This document shows, piece after piece, positions 19,163 through 31,300 of a stretch of DNA of 64,000 nt. The translations under genes were made by a program, and so were the position numbers. Origin of the DNA: Prostheceraeus crozeri (lineage: Eukaryota; Platyhelminthes; Polycladida; Euryleptidae); contig CAJQUW010012887.1 of the NCBI GenBank assembly GCA_907163375.1, forward strand, positions 310,001 to 374,000, read 5' to 3'. A model generated the notes under the pieces. That model had not been told where the DNA came from, did no database searches, and saw only the letters and a list, made by a program, of their open reading frames with translations. Within the stretch, counting starts at the first letter, position 1. Every line of letters starts with the position of its first letter.

Positions 19163-19459
19163 TTGTTATCATTGAGACCTGTTTGTAATGCTGCTCACAA
19201 TAATATATTCAGTCTCAAAATATACAAAGTCAACTTGGTGAAGACACTTTTCTCCCGAGCGAGACAGCTTTGCTCACCCGAGCATTTACAGCAAGAGCTC
19301 AATGTTTTCTATCAAGTGTTGGAGAGTAATGGTTATCCTCGCTGGTTTATAGAGAAGCACTCGGCACCACCACCACCTAGCCAAGCTGGATTGGTCCCAA
19401 TTGGTTACTTACCTCAAATTCGCGGCCCAAGTCAAGAAAGGCGATACAATCAGCCATAA
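19163..19459 (+). pseudogene. Penelope-like element fragment (RT-endonuclease connector)
   Basis: Contains KVNLVKTLFSRARQLCSPEH then NVFYQVLESNGYPRWFIEKH, the pattern found between reverse transcriptase and the GIY-YIG domain of Penelope-like elements (family knowledge). No RT motif precedes it and no endonuclease motif follows in frame, so it is a short relic. It is a different subfamily from the neighbouring inverted pair. Confidence 0.6.
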
Positions 19460-19704
19460 CTCGCCATTTAACTGAGTGTCAACACAAACCGAATGTCCTG
19501 AACTCGAATGACAAAGGCTTTCAAGTCCACAAGCAGGCTAAAGATCCCCTCCAACTTTCCATCATCGAAAGTGTGACAATACGTCAGATGAAACCTGATC
19601 TTTGCTGCCAAAAGGACCGTTTATTCCTTCTCCGACTTAGTTGAGTTTCTAGGATTACATGTACAGGATTGTCTATTATTTATTCTTTTACTGTCAATTT
19701 TAAG

Positions 19705-19716
19705 TTATTCAGTATT
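19705..19716. repeat. Left target site duplication of Penelope pair
   Basis: TTATTCAGTATT, repeated at 20944-20955. The two copies flank the whole inverted pair, so it probably arrived in one insertion. Confidence 0.7.
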
Positions 19717-19724
19717 TTGAAGAG

Positions 19725-19785
19725 TTTATTCGCAAACATGTTTCTGTGGCGTCGGTGGCCACCATCATCAGTGCATAGAGATAAA
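19725..19785 (-). ncRNA. Hammerhead ribozyme motif, left copy
   Basis: Mirror copy of the motif at 20849-20909, with the CUGAUGA core at 19765-19771 on the minus strand and the AAACATGTTT palindrome adjoining GAAA. The same stem and core bases are preserved. Confidence 0.65.
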
Positions 19786-19945
19786 ATACAATAAAGAGTT
19801 GGTTTTTATACAAATTTACAATCACTGGAAAATCAATAAAGTAAAAGTGGCTCTGATTGGATGTTGTTGTTCATCAGTTGATTCTTGTTGGTGAAAGATT
19901 TGATGTATAGCGATTCAGCAATTTTAGTGTATGGCGTTTTCATCA

Positions 19946-20459
19946 TTATTTTGAAATTTCGGATGGTGGTCGTCCTTTAAGGTGTTCGTTAATTCGTTTG
20001 TGCAAATGGCGACGAGTCTCTCCGAAGTAGCTTTTATTGCATAGCTCACAAGAGTATTTGTATACGAGGGAAGAGCATTCGTCAAAAGGAATTCCGTCTT
20101 TATTTTTTACAAAGTTTTGACTTTTCAAGGTGGTGATGGCAACTTTCAGCGTGATTTTTTCCAAACTTTTATTTATTTGCTTGACCTTGGATTTTATTTC
20201 GCTCAAAGTACTACCGATGAAGGGTAATTTCCAGTACATATCTACTTTTTCACTGTCTTCATTTTCATTTTTTCTTTTAGGACTTTTTTCAAATATTCTT
20301 TCAATTTGCTTCGGGTGATATCCATTTTGTACGAAGATTTCACGAACGATATTTTTATTGTTCTCACGGTCGAGGGGGTCACTAGTCAATCTTTGTGATC
20401 TATTGAATAGAGCTTGTATGACATTATTTTTGTAGGAATCTGGATTTGGAATCTGAATT
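19946..20459 (-). pseudogene. Penelope connector and GIY-YIG endonuclease, left copy
   Basis: Minus-strand reading with a connector (NVIQALFNRSQRLTSDPLD, then NGYHPKQIERIF) followed by the endonuclease: VYKYSCELCNKSYFGETRRH and LHKRINEHLKG, i.e. the C..C..Y.G.T...L..R..EH pattern of GIY-YIG nucleases. The frame ends early because of the 34-bp deletion. The apparent upstream Met lies across the junction with the right copy and is not original. RT is absent. Confidence 0.78.
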
Positions 20460-20801
20460 GCCATCACCACCTTGAAAAGTCAAAACTTTGTAAAAAATAA
20501 AGACGGAATTCCTTTTGACGAATGCTCTTCCCTCGTATACAAATACTCTTGTGAGCTATGCAATAAAAGCTACTTCGGAGAGACTCGTCGCCATTTGCAC
20601 AAACGAATTAACGAACACCTTAAAGGACGACCACCATCCGAAATTTCAATGCACGAGCATATACCAAAGAAAGAAAATTTCAAAATAATGATGAAAACGC
20701 CATACACTAAAATTGCTGAATCGCTATACATCAAATCTTTCACCAACAAGAATCAACTGATGAACAACAACATCCAATCAGAGCCACTTTTACTTTATTG
20801 A
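20460..20801 (+). pseudogene. Penelope GIY-YIG endonuclease end, right copy
   Basis: Carries the same endonuclease motif without the deletion, then HEHIPKKENFKIMMKTPYTK and a natural-looking C-terminus with stop at 20799-20801. The 3' UTR with the hammerhead motif follows. Truncated at the 5' side, so not autonomous. Confidence 0.78.
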
Positions 20802-20848
20802 TTTTCCAGTGATTGTAAATTTGTATAAAAACCAACTATTTATTGTAT

Positions 20849-20909
20849 TTTATCTCTATGCACTGATGATGGTGGCCACCGACGCCACAGAAACATGTTT
20901 GCGAATAAA
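20849..20909 (+). ncRNA. Hammerhead ribozyme motif, right copy
   Basis: Core CUGAUGA at 20863-20869 and GAAA at 20890-20893. Stem II is TGGTGGC with GCCACA (one bulged G, 7-nt loop). Stem III is minimal (AC/GU) within the palindrome AAACATGTTT. Stem I pairs ATGCA with TGCG, then an internal loop, then TTTAT with ATAAA. Predicted cleavage follows base 20899. Hammerheads of this minimal type I form are known from Penelope-like elements. Confidence 0.68.
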
Positions 20910-20943
20910 CTCTGTTCAAAATTTACGGCTCCTCTCTCTCAAA

Positions 20944-20955
20944 TTATTCAGTATT
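20944..20955. repeat. Right target site duplication of Penelope pair
   Basis: TTATTCAGTATT, identical to 19705-19716. Thirty-four bases of unassigned sequence lie between the hammerhead and this repeat. Confidence 0.7.
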
Positions 20956-21757
20956 ACTATTTACTTTCATTGATAAGTAACTACATTGTACATGAAATTT
21001 TTATTTTAGAGTCCCGACAAGATGCATATTTTTCATATCTATGACTCGTGCTTTCTGAGTCTGAAACATCAATAATAACATCATTTGCTAAGAAGCTGTT
21101 ATGTAGTATTCAGTCCAGAATGTATCTGAGTCGGACAACGATGCTCAAATTATTCCAAACTTAATTTGTTTTGTCTAGTAGTCTACATGAATTGAAAAAT
21201 TATTTGGAAACAAGTCTTCTGAGAATTTCTTTTGCAGGTGCAGAAATATAGAGGATTACAAAAAAGTGAGTCTTTATTTTATTCTTTTAGGGACATTTTG
21301 GAACTAACGGCGACCTCTCAGCATAGCTCTGAGAGCTTCTCATTTGGCTATTCGACAGTATACACCAGCCACATGAACTCACTAAATAGTGAGAACTACT
21401 TATGATTTTTTCCTCTGCTGAGCCTGTTGCTACATGTAAGACGCTGCGATAAGTTTTGACAAATTAATAACATAATGAATTATATGAATAGAATAATTAG
21501 ATATCATTAGTCAATAGTTTACTTCTTTATCTTTTGTCCATTTGTACATTACATAGCTCACAGAGACGCTCATCATTCTTCAGTCTATTATTATAACATT
21601 CTGTAGCAATGTCTAATTCATGACTTTTTGTTCTAAATTTCAGGATGATGTTGATGTCATTGCATATGTTTTCGTATTGTTTTCAAACCGGCACAATTCT
21701 AATTTTCTATCAACATTTTCGCAGCTGGCCCGACCACTGTGCAATTCATCAACTTAC
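20956..21757. other. Non-coding DNA downstream of last recognised NEURL4 exon
   Basis: If the donor at 21752-21757 is used, this is the start of the next NEURL4 intron. I could not find the next exon here. Confidence 0.4.
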
Positions 21758-22398
21758 TCAAAGCCTCTGCCGAGCCTCTCTTGTCCTCTCTCTACTCCAC
21801 AGGCTCTGCCGATGTCTGGGACCATTTTCACGGCTCGCCCACATTCCTTTTCTCTCTCACTCGTCTCTCTTCCGCCTTCCTCGCCTCCTCCACAGAGAAA
21901 GGTCATCCAGTTCTCCTCCTCTCCGTCCTCCCAGGTCATCCTCGTGGCATCTGCGTTGTCCAGCAGGAGTCTGAGATGGATGGGAGACAGGCGTGGGATG
22001 AAGGCCAGATGATGGCCTCGCTGTGAGGAGCGCTGCAGGCCGAGCCGTGCCCATCCCAGCGGCAGTGTGTTGGGATCCTTGGGCAGGTCCGTGTTGAGGT
22101 CGAGGTTGGAGGAAGGTGGACAGCAGTATGAACAGAAGCAGCGCACTTCAGCCGGACGGAATGCAGAGTCGGGCAGGAAGAGTAGACGGCGCAGGATATT
22201 GACCAGCTGCCGATGATGGCAGAGTGACGGACACGGAGCTGCCCCGGACGATGGTGGGTCCAGGGGAGGCGGAGAGGAGGCAGAGGAGCTGGACTTGTGT
22301 TTCTCACTGTTCAATTCGTTCAGTTCTGCCCCGGCCTTCTCCGCGATCCGATCCCGGGAGAGAGACAAAGCGACGGACGGGATGGTGTTGAGACTAAC
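21758..22398 (-). CDS. NEURL4: NEURL4 exon k: Cys-rich C-terminal region
   Basis: [20 protein letters not shown] and a Ser/Pro-rich linker. A Cys motif ([10 protein letters not shown]) follows, then [10 protein letters not shown] and [20 protein letters not shown], which match the order I remember in vertebrate NEURL4 C-termini (Cys cluster, GW, then HMAYHG-like). The frame reaches TAA at 21754-21756, but a consensus donor GTAAGT (21752-21757) overlaps that stop, so the true protein may splice onward to an exon I could not locate. Confidence 0.75.
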
Positions 22399-25300
22399 CT
22401 GCAAGCAATGAAAACTTCAGTGAGAAATAGAGTTGGTAATCTCGAGATAGGTTCGATAACTACCAAACGTCATTATCAAGTGTCGATCTGCAGGACGATC
22501 TCGAGTCTTTCCCGGACGCAGTTATCTTGGGCAGAAATCTGATTTTCTAATTTCTCCTTTGCTATCCTTTTGACTGTAGTTAGATTAGAGACTTGCAATG
22601 GTTTGCGATTCGGCCGGTCAAAAACTGCTCCGATTATTTTCATTTGTTTGGAGGTTCTTCTCGTTCGACTCGACTTCAACGTTGAAGCTGTTGAAGACGA
22701 CAGTTACAAAAGCTAGTCGAAGCAGTTGCACATTAGGCAGTACGTGATACATGCTTCTCCATTTCTCTAGATATTTCGTTGCTTGGGTGACATTAATGGG
22801 TGACAACTGTTTAGCACATCATCTACAGGCCTATGTTTGGATGAGTGGCTGAGAAGGGAACATTCGGGGTCACTGATGATAGACTTACCTCCTTGCAGCG
22901 CCCATAGACATCAACGAAAGGGAAGAGTGGAATCGAACTATTGATACAATCGGAGGCAAGGAGAGGCCCAAGATCATCACCATTGACTGACAGTCTTACA
23001 ATACCATCACCGTCCAATAGGAGACCAACCCAATCTCCACTTCTCAACGTGGACAGATTGTACTTCAAATCTGAACGATACGGAATCCGATCTACGATGA
23101 CGTTGTTACCAATCACCTGGAAATGTAGAGACAGAGATCTGAAGAACGGAACACAATTCTTCAGAAGTGCGCGGCACATTGCCGGCATTTTTGAAACACA
23201 TTGTTGCGTTTCAGAAGCATTTTTGCTTATTTTTCAAAAACAATTTGATGTCACTTACGACGATAAAGGTTGATTAACTTTTGATGCAGTTCTTAATGAC
23301 TATTTTATAGTTTTCCTTTAGTAACATAACGATGACAGCTGCATAATAAGAGAATATCAGAATTCAATCATTTTAGTAAATTTTGTCAGCTGGCAAATAC
23401 GCGAAATGTTTTCCAGATATAGGCTAGTGGCATCAATGGGCACAAAAAGTAAAAAAAGAAGAAATGTCATTATACAAAAGAGACAGTATCCAATTATAGA
23501 TAGAATTTTTGCTATTCGACATTGTCATTCAGAAATTTGAGAATTTGTAATGTGAACACGTAGCTCTCTATGCTGTCATTAAAAGTAGAAGGGTCCTGAT
23601 TTGCAGCAGTCTCAAAACATGACTGACAAGAAATCAGACGAATCAACAGAATGCTGATTCCGTTCAGCTGTAGTTGCTCGGCAAATAAACTTATGACAGT
23701 AGATTTGAACATGTGAAATTGCAGAGTTTTCTACCAATATTTCAGCGGTCATTTTTCCATGAAAGTCGCTCATTTATCTCCTATGCCAGATTAAACGGCC
23801 TTAATTATGTATAATTGCCATGATTAAGGCCGTCTAATTTGCTATGTAATACCATTGAGGTAGGAGCCTCTCACCTTCCATCTTCGTATTCCCAGTGAAA
23901 ATGGCCTTGAGGTGATAACTATGTTTCACAATTTGGAATCGTAGATATCTCAAGCTTTACATACTTCAATGCATGGGCTATGTAGAAAATGATCATAGAT
24001 TTAAATCTTAGATCAAAATCTTGGAATTTTGATGTCATAGATTTTAGGTTCAATAACAATGCATGTATTGTCCTAAGCTTTTCCATGATAGTTTCCCCAA
24101 AACTTATCATATCAATGCGCTGAAAAAACACGATATTTTCTCATTGAATATTATTTACATGAATATATCTATGACTCAATATCTAAAACTCAAATGACTC
24201 ACGCTTTTTTCTGCATTGTTACATGCAAAATCTATATAATGACACATTGCCTTTCAAATGATCAGCCTAAATCGTCTGGCGCTGTTGAAAGGTCATTTGG
24301 AAGGTGATACATCTTCATTGAGGTAGGAGCACTCGGGGACCTTCGCTTTCCCAGTGAAAATGACATTGAGGTGATTTCTATGGTGTCGTAGATATCTCAA
24401 GCTAGATAGACAAGTTTTAAAGTTCTGAGTTGCATCAGCTATGTAGAAAATCATCATAGATTTGAGTCTTTTGCAAATCAAAATCTTGGAATTTTCATAT
24501 CATAGATTTTACCATCGAGCGATATGGACTTAAAGTAAATGTTCGTAAGACGGAGTACCGAAGACCCTGACGAAACAATGTTCCTACCATCAGGAGAGGT
24601 GAAGAAAATCGATCATTAAATAATTTCAAGTACCTGAGATCTGTGACATCAACATTGACAAATGCATAACGTGTAGAAGAATCTGCGAGATTTGTACCTC
24701 GACTGTCGCACTACGCAGGACTGTGCTGCATGGACACGTGCAATCCGCCCACACCGGAAATTGCATGACATATGGTCCAACTCCCAAACCTGAGGAAATA
24801 AGGACTCAAAATCAGGCAGATGAGATGATCGACAAAGAAGTCAACAGATGGATCCAAGTGGCTTGGAGGTATGACAGCGAGTGTTGTGCAGTCAATGAGA
24901 AGAATCGCCAAAAGATCGCCGCAACAGAGATGCGTAGCATCGTCCGGGTAACACGAAGAGATTCGCGGAGCACTCGCAATTCATCATGCAGTGGCACAGA
25001 CTGAGGTGGTACGGAGACCTCGGAAACACCAGACCCAACTATAGGGAATGCCTGTGCTAGGGCCATGAAACAGAGGGCGACCAAAGAAAACATGGGAGCG
25101 CCAAGTGCTTGAAGACATTAAGATCATTCGAGCCTTCACTGCGGATTCAATGGACCGCTCGGGATGGGAGAGGAAATCTAGATTCACTCATTCAGCATCA
25201 TAGAAGACATTAAGATCATTCGAGCCTTCACCGCGGATGCAATGGACAGCTCGGGATGGGAGAGGAAATCTAGATTCACTCATTCAGCATCATAGAAGAC

Positions 25301-28300
25301 ATTAAGATCATTGGAGCCTTCACTGCGGATTCAATGGACAGCTCGGGATGGGAGAGGAAATCTAGATTCACTCATTCAGCATCATAGAAGACATTAAGAT
25401 CATTCGAACCTTCACCGCGGATGCAATGGACCGCTCGGGATGATAGAGGAAATCTAGATTCACTCATTCAGCATCATAGAAGACATTAAGATCATTGGAG
25501 CCTTCACCGCGGATGCAATGGACAGCTCGGGATGATAGAGGAAATCTAGATTCACTCATTCAGCATCATAGAAGACATTAAGATCATTGGAGCCTTCACT
25601 GCGGATTCAATGGACAGCTCGGGATGGGAGAGGAAATCTAGATTCACTCATTCAGCATCATAGAAGACATTAAGATCATTCGAGCCTTCACCGCGGATGC
25701 AATGGACCGCTCGGGATGATAGAGGAAATCTAGATTCACTCATTCAGCATCATAGAAGACATTAAGATCATTCGAGCCTTCACCGCGGATGCAATGGACC
25801 GCTCGGAATGATAGAGGAAATCTAGATTCACTCATTCAGCATCATAGAAGACATTAAGATCATTGGAGCCTTCACCGCGGATGCAATGGACCGCTCGGGA
25901 TGATAGAGGAAATCTAGATTCACTCATTCAGCATCATAGAAGACATTAAGATCATTGGAGCCTTCACTGCGGATTCAAGGGACCGCTCGGGATGATAGAG
26001 GAAATCTAGATTCACTCATTCAGCATCATAGAAGACATTAAGATCATTCGAGCCTTCACCGCGGATGCAATGGACAGCTCGGGATGGGAGAGGAAATCTA
26101 GATTCACTCATTCAGCATCATAGAAGACATTAAGATCATTGGAGCCTTCACTGCGGATTCAATGGACAGCTCGGGATGGGAGAGGAAATCTAGATTCACT
26201 CATTCAGCATCATAGAAGACATTAAGATCATTCGAACCTTCACCGCGGATGCAATGGACCGCTCGGGATGATAGAGGAAATCTAGATTCACTCATTCAGC
26301 ATCATAGAAGACATTAAGATCATTGGAGCCTTCACCGCGGATGCAATGGACAGCTCGGGATGATAGAGGAAATCTAGATTCACTCATTCAGCATCATAGA
26401 AGACATTAAGATCATTGGAGCCTTCACTGCGGATTCAATGGACCGCTCGGGATGATAGAGGAAATCTAGATTCACTCATTCAGCATCATAGAAGACATTA
26501 AGATCATTCGAGCCTTCACCGCGGATTCAATGGACAGCTCGGGATGGGAGAGGAAATCTAGATTCACTCATTCAGCATCATAGAAGACATTAAGATCATT
26601 CGAGCCTTCACCGCGGATGCAATGGACAGCTCGGGATGATAGAGGAAATCTAGATTCACTCATTCAGCATCATAGAAGACATTAAGATCATTGGAAACTT
26701 CACCGCGGATTCAATGGACAGCTCGGGATGATAGAGGAAATCTAGATTCACTCATTCAGCATCATAGAAGACATTAAGATCATTGGAGCCTTCACTGCGG
26801 ATTCAATGGACCGCTCGGGATGATAGAGGAAATCTAGATTCACTCATTCAGCATCATAGAAGACATTAAGATCATTCGATCCTTCACCGCGGATTCAATG
26901 GACAGCTCGGGATGGGAGAGGAAATCTAGATTCACTCATTCAGCATCATAGAAGACATTAAGATCATTGGAGCCTTCACCGCGGATGCAATGGACCGCTC
27001 GGGATGATAGAGGAAATCTAGATTCACTCATTCAGCATCATAGAAGACATTAAGATCATTGGAGCCTTCACTGCGGATTCAATGGACCGCTCGGGATGAT
27101 AGAGGAAATCTAGATTCACTCATTCAGCATCATAGAAGACATTAAGATCATTCGATCCTTCACCGCGGATTCAATGGACAGCTGGGATGGGAGAGGAAAT
27201 CTAGATTCACTCATTCAGCATCATAGAAGACATTAAGATCATTGGAGCCTTCACCGCGGATGCAATGGACCGCTCGGGATGATAGAGGAAATCTAGATTC
27301 ACTCATTTAGCATCATAGAAGACATTAAGATCATTCGAGCCTTCACCGCGGATGCAATGGACAGCTCGGGATGATAGAGGAAATCTAGATCACTCATTCA
27401 GCATCATAGAAGACATTAAGATCATTGGAGCCTTCACTGCGGATTCAATGGACCGCTCGGGATGATAGAGGAAATCTAGATTCACTCATTCAGCATCATA
27501 GAAGACATTAAGATCATTCGAGCCTTCACCGCGGATTCAATGGACAGCTCGGGATGGGAGAGGAAATCTAGATTCACTCATTCAGCATCATAGAAGACAT
27601 TAAGATCATTCGAGCCTTCACCGCGGATTCAATGGACAGCTCGGGATGGGAGAGGAAATCTAGATTCACTCATTCAGCATCATAGAAGACATTAAGATCA
27701 TTCGAGCCTTCACCGCGGATGCAATGGACAGCTCGGGATGGGAGAGGAAATCTAGATTCACTCATTCAGCATCATAGAAGACATTAAGATCATTCGAGCC
27801 TTCACCGCGGATGCAATGGACCGCTCGGGATGATAGAGGAAATCTAGATTCACTCATTCAGCATCATAGAAGACATTAAGATCATTCGAGCCTTCACTGC
27901 GGATTCAATGGACCGCTCGGCATGATAGAGGAAATCTAGATTCACTCATTCAGCATCATAGAAGACATTAAGATCATTGGAGCCTTCACTGCGGATTCAA
28001 TGGACCGCTCGGGATGATAGAGGAAATCTAGATTCACTCATTCAGCATCATAGAAGACATTAAGATCATTGAGCCTTCACCGCGGATGCAATGGACCGCT
28101 CGGGATGATAGAGGAAATCTAGATTCACTCATTCAGCATCATAGAAGACATTAAGATCATTGGAGCCTTCACCGCGGATGCAATGGACAGCTCGGGATGA
28201 TAGAGGAAATCTAGATTCACTCATTCAGCATCATAGAAGACATTAAGATCATTGGAGCCTTCACCGCGGATTCAATGGACCGCTCGGGATGGGAGAGGAA

Positions 28301-31300
28301 ATCTAGATTCACTCATTCAGCATCATAGAAGACATTAAGATCATTCGAGCCTTCACCGCGGATTCAATGGACCGCTCGGGATGGGAGAGGAAATCTAGAT
28401 TCACTCATTCAGCATCATAGAAGACATTAAGATCATTGGAGCCTTCACCGCGGATGCAATGGACCGCTCGGGATGGGAGAGGAAATCTAGATTCACTCAT
28501 TCAGCATCATAGAAGACATTAAGATCATTGGAGCCTTCACCGCGGATGCAATGGACAGCTCGGGATGATAGAGGAAATCTAGATTCACTCATTCAGCATC
28601 ATAGAAGACATTAAGATCATTGGAGCCTTCACCGCGGATTCAATGGACCGCTCGGGATGGGAGAGGAAATCTAGAATCACTCATTCATCATCATAGAAGA
28701 CATTAAGATCATTGGAGCCTTCACCGCGGATGCAATGGACCGCTCGGGATGGGAGAGGAAATCTAGATTCACTCATTCAGCATCATAGAAGACATTAAGA
28801 TCATTGGAGCCTTCACCGCGGATTCAATGGACCGCTCGGGATGGGAGAGGAAATCTAGATTCACTCATTCAGCATCATAGAAGACATTAAGATCATTGGA
28901 GCCTTCACCGCGGATGCAATGGACCGCTCGGGATGATAGAGGAAATCTAGATTCACTCATTCAGCATCATAGAAGACATTAAGATCATTGGAGCCTTCAC
29001 CGCGGATTCAATGGACCGCTCGGGATGATAGAGGAAATCTAGATTCACTCATTCAGCATCATAGAAGACATTAAGATCATTGGAGCCTTCACCGCGGATG
29101 CAATGGACAGCTCGGGATGATAGAGGAAATCTAGATTCACTCATTCAGCATCATAGAAGACATTAAGATCATTGGAGCCTTCACCGCGGATTCAATGGAC
29201 AGCTCGGGATGGGAGAGGAAATCTAGATTCACTCATTCAGCATCATAGAAGACATTAAGATCATTCGAGCCTTCACTGCGGATGCAATGGACCGCTCGGG
29301 ATGGGAGAGGAAATCTAGATTCACTCATTCAGCATCATAGAAGACATTAAGATCATTCGAGCCTTCACCGCGGATTCAATGGACCGCTCGGGATGGGAGA
29401 GGAAATCTAGATTCACTCATTCAGCATCATAGAAGACATTAAGATCATTCGAGCCTTCACTGCGGATGCAATGGACCGCTCGGAATGATAGAGGAAATCT
29501 AGATTCACTCATTCAGCATCATAGAAGACATTAAGATCATTCGAGCCTTCACCGCGGATGCAATGGACAGCTCGGGATGGGAGAGGAAATCTATATTCAC
29601 TCATTCAGCATCATAGAAGACATTAAGATCATTGGAGCCTTCACTGCGGATTCAATGGACCGCTCGTGATGGGAGAGGAAATCTAGATTCACTCATTCAG
29701 CATCATAGAAGACATTAAGATCATTGGAGCCTTCACCGCGGATTCAATGGACCGCTCGGGATGGGAGAGGAAATCTAGATTCACTCATTCAGCATCATAG
29801 AAGACATTAAGATCATTCGAGCCTTCACCGCGGATGCTATGGACCGCTCGGGATGGGAGAGGAAATCTAGATTCACTCATTCAGCATCATAGAAGACATT
29901 AAGATCATTGGAGCCTTCACCGCGGATTCAATGGACCGCTCGGGATGGGAGAAGAAATCTATCTAGATTCACTCATTCAGCATCATAGAAGACATTAAGA
30001 TCATTCGAGCCTTCACCGCGGATTCAATGGACAGCTCGGGATGATAGAGGAAATCTAGATTCACTCATTCAGCATCATAGAAGACATTAAGATCATTCGA
30101 GCCTTCACCGCGGATTCAATGGACAGCTCGGGATGGGAGAGGAAATCTAGATTCACTCATTCAGCATCATAGAAGACATTAAGATCATTCGAGCCTTCAC
30201 CGCGGATGCAATGGACCGCTCGGCATGATAGAGGAAATCTAGATTCACTCATTCAGCATCATAGAAGACATTAAGATCATTCGAGCCTTAACCGCGGATT
30301 CAATGGACCGCTCGGGATGGGAGAGGAAATCTAGATTCACTCATTCAGCATCATAGAAGACATTAAGATCATTGGAGCCTTCACCGCGGATGCAATGGAC
30401 AGCTCGGGATGGGAGAGGAAATCTAGATTCACTCATTCAGCATCATAGAAGACATTAAGATCATTGGAGCCTTCACCGCGGATTCAATGGACCGCTCGGG
30501 ATGATAGAGGAAATCTAGATTCACTCATTCAGCATCATAGAAGACATTAAGATCATTGGAGCCTTCACCGCGGATGCAATGGACCGCTCGGGATGATAGA
30601 GGAAATCTAGATTCACTCATTCAGCATCATAGAAGACATTAAGATCATTCGAGCCTTCACCGCGGATGCAATGGACCGCTCGGGATGGGAGAGGAAATCT
30701 AGATTCACTCATTCAGCATCATAGAAGACATTAAGATCATTGGAGCCTTCACCGCGGATTCAATGGACCGCTCGGGATGGGAGAGGAAATCTAGATTCAC
30801 TCATTCAGCATCATAGAAGACATTAAGATCATTGGAGCCTTCACTGCGGATGCAATGGACCGATCGGGATGGGAGAGGAAATCTAGATTCACTCATTCAG
30901 CATCATAGAAGACATTAAGATCATTGGAAACTTCACCGCGGATTCAATGGACCGCTCGGGATGATAGAGGAAATCTAGATTCACTCATTCAGCATCATAG
31001 AAGACATTAAGATCATTCGAGCCTTCACCGCGGATGCAATGGACAGCTCGGGATGATAGAGGAAATCTAGATTCACTCATTCAGCATCATAGAAGACATT
31101 AAGATCATTCGAGCCTTCACCGCGGATGCAATGGACAGCTCGGGATGATAGAGGAAATCTAGATTCACTCATTCAGCATCATAGAAGACATTAAGATCAT
31201 TCGAGCCTTCACCGCAGATTCAATGGACAGCTCGGGATGGGAGAGGAAATCTAGATTCACTCATTCAGCATCATAGAAGACATTAAGATCATTGGAGCCT

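Larger units (their letters stand above)
19717..20943. mobile_element. Penelope-like element, head-to-head inverted pair
   Basis: Two 5'-truncated copies face away from each other with their 5' ends meeting near 20460. The left copy is on the minus strand (about 20459 down to 19725) and the right on the plus strand (20460 to about 20909). The shared 450 bp is almost identical. The left copy lacks 34 bp near 19954, lost between two AAATTTCAA repeats. Each copy codes for a GIY-YIG endonuclease end and finishes in a hammerhead-like motif. A 12-bp duplication flanks the pair. Confidence 0.82.
23117..24518 (-). other. NEURL4 intron 9, non-satellite part
   Basis: Intronic sequence with a hairpin (arms 23795-23805 and 23823-23833, GGCCTTAAT type) and a diverged direct repeat listed separately. 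No exon was seen. Confidence 0.6.

Noticed and set aside
21620-22026. Plus-strand open frames rich in Ser/Pro/Leu
   Set aside because: They are antisense shadows of NEURL4 exon k, whose minus-strand frame has the conserved Cys motif and correct splice phases.
24711-25187. Minus-strand ORFs beside the satellite
   Set aside because: They are antisense to the LINE ORF2 remnant and have no recognisable content.
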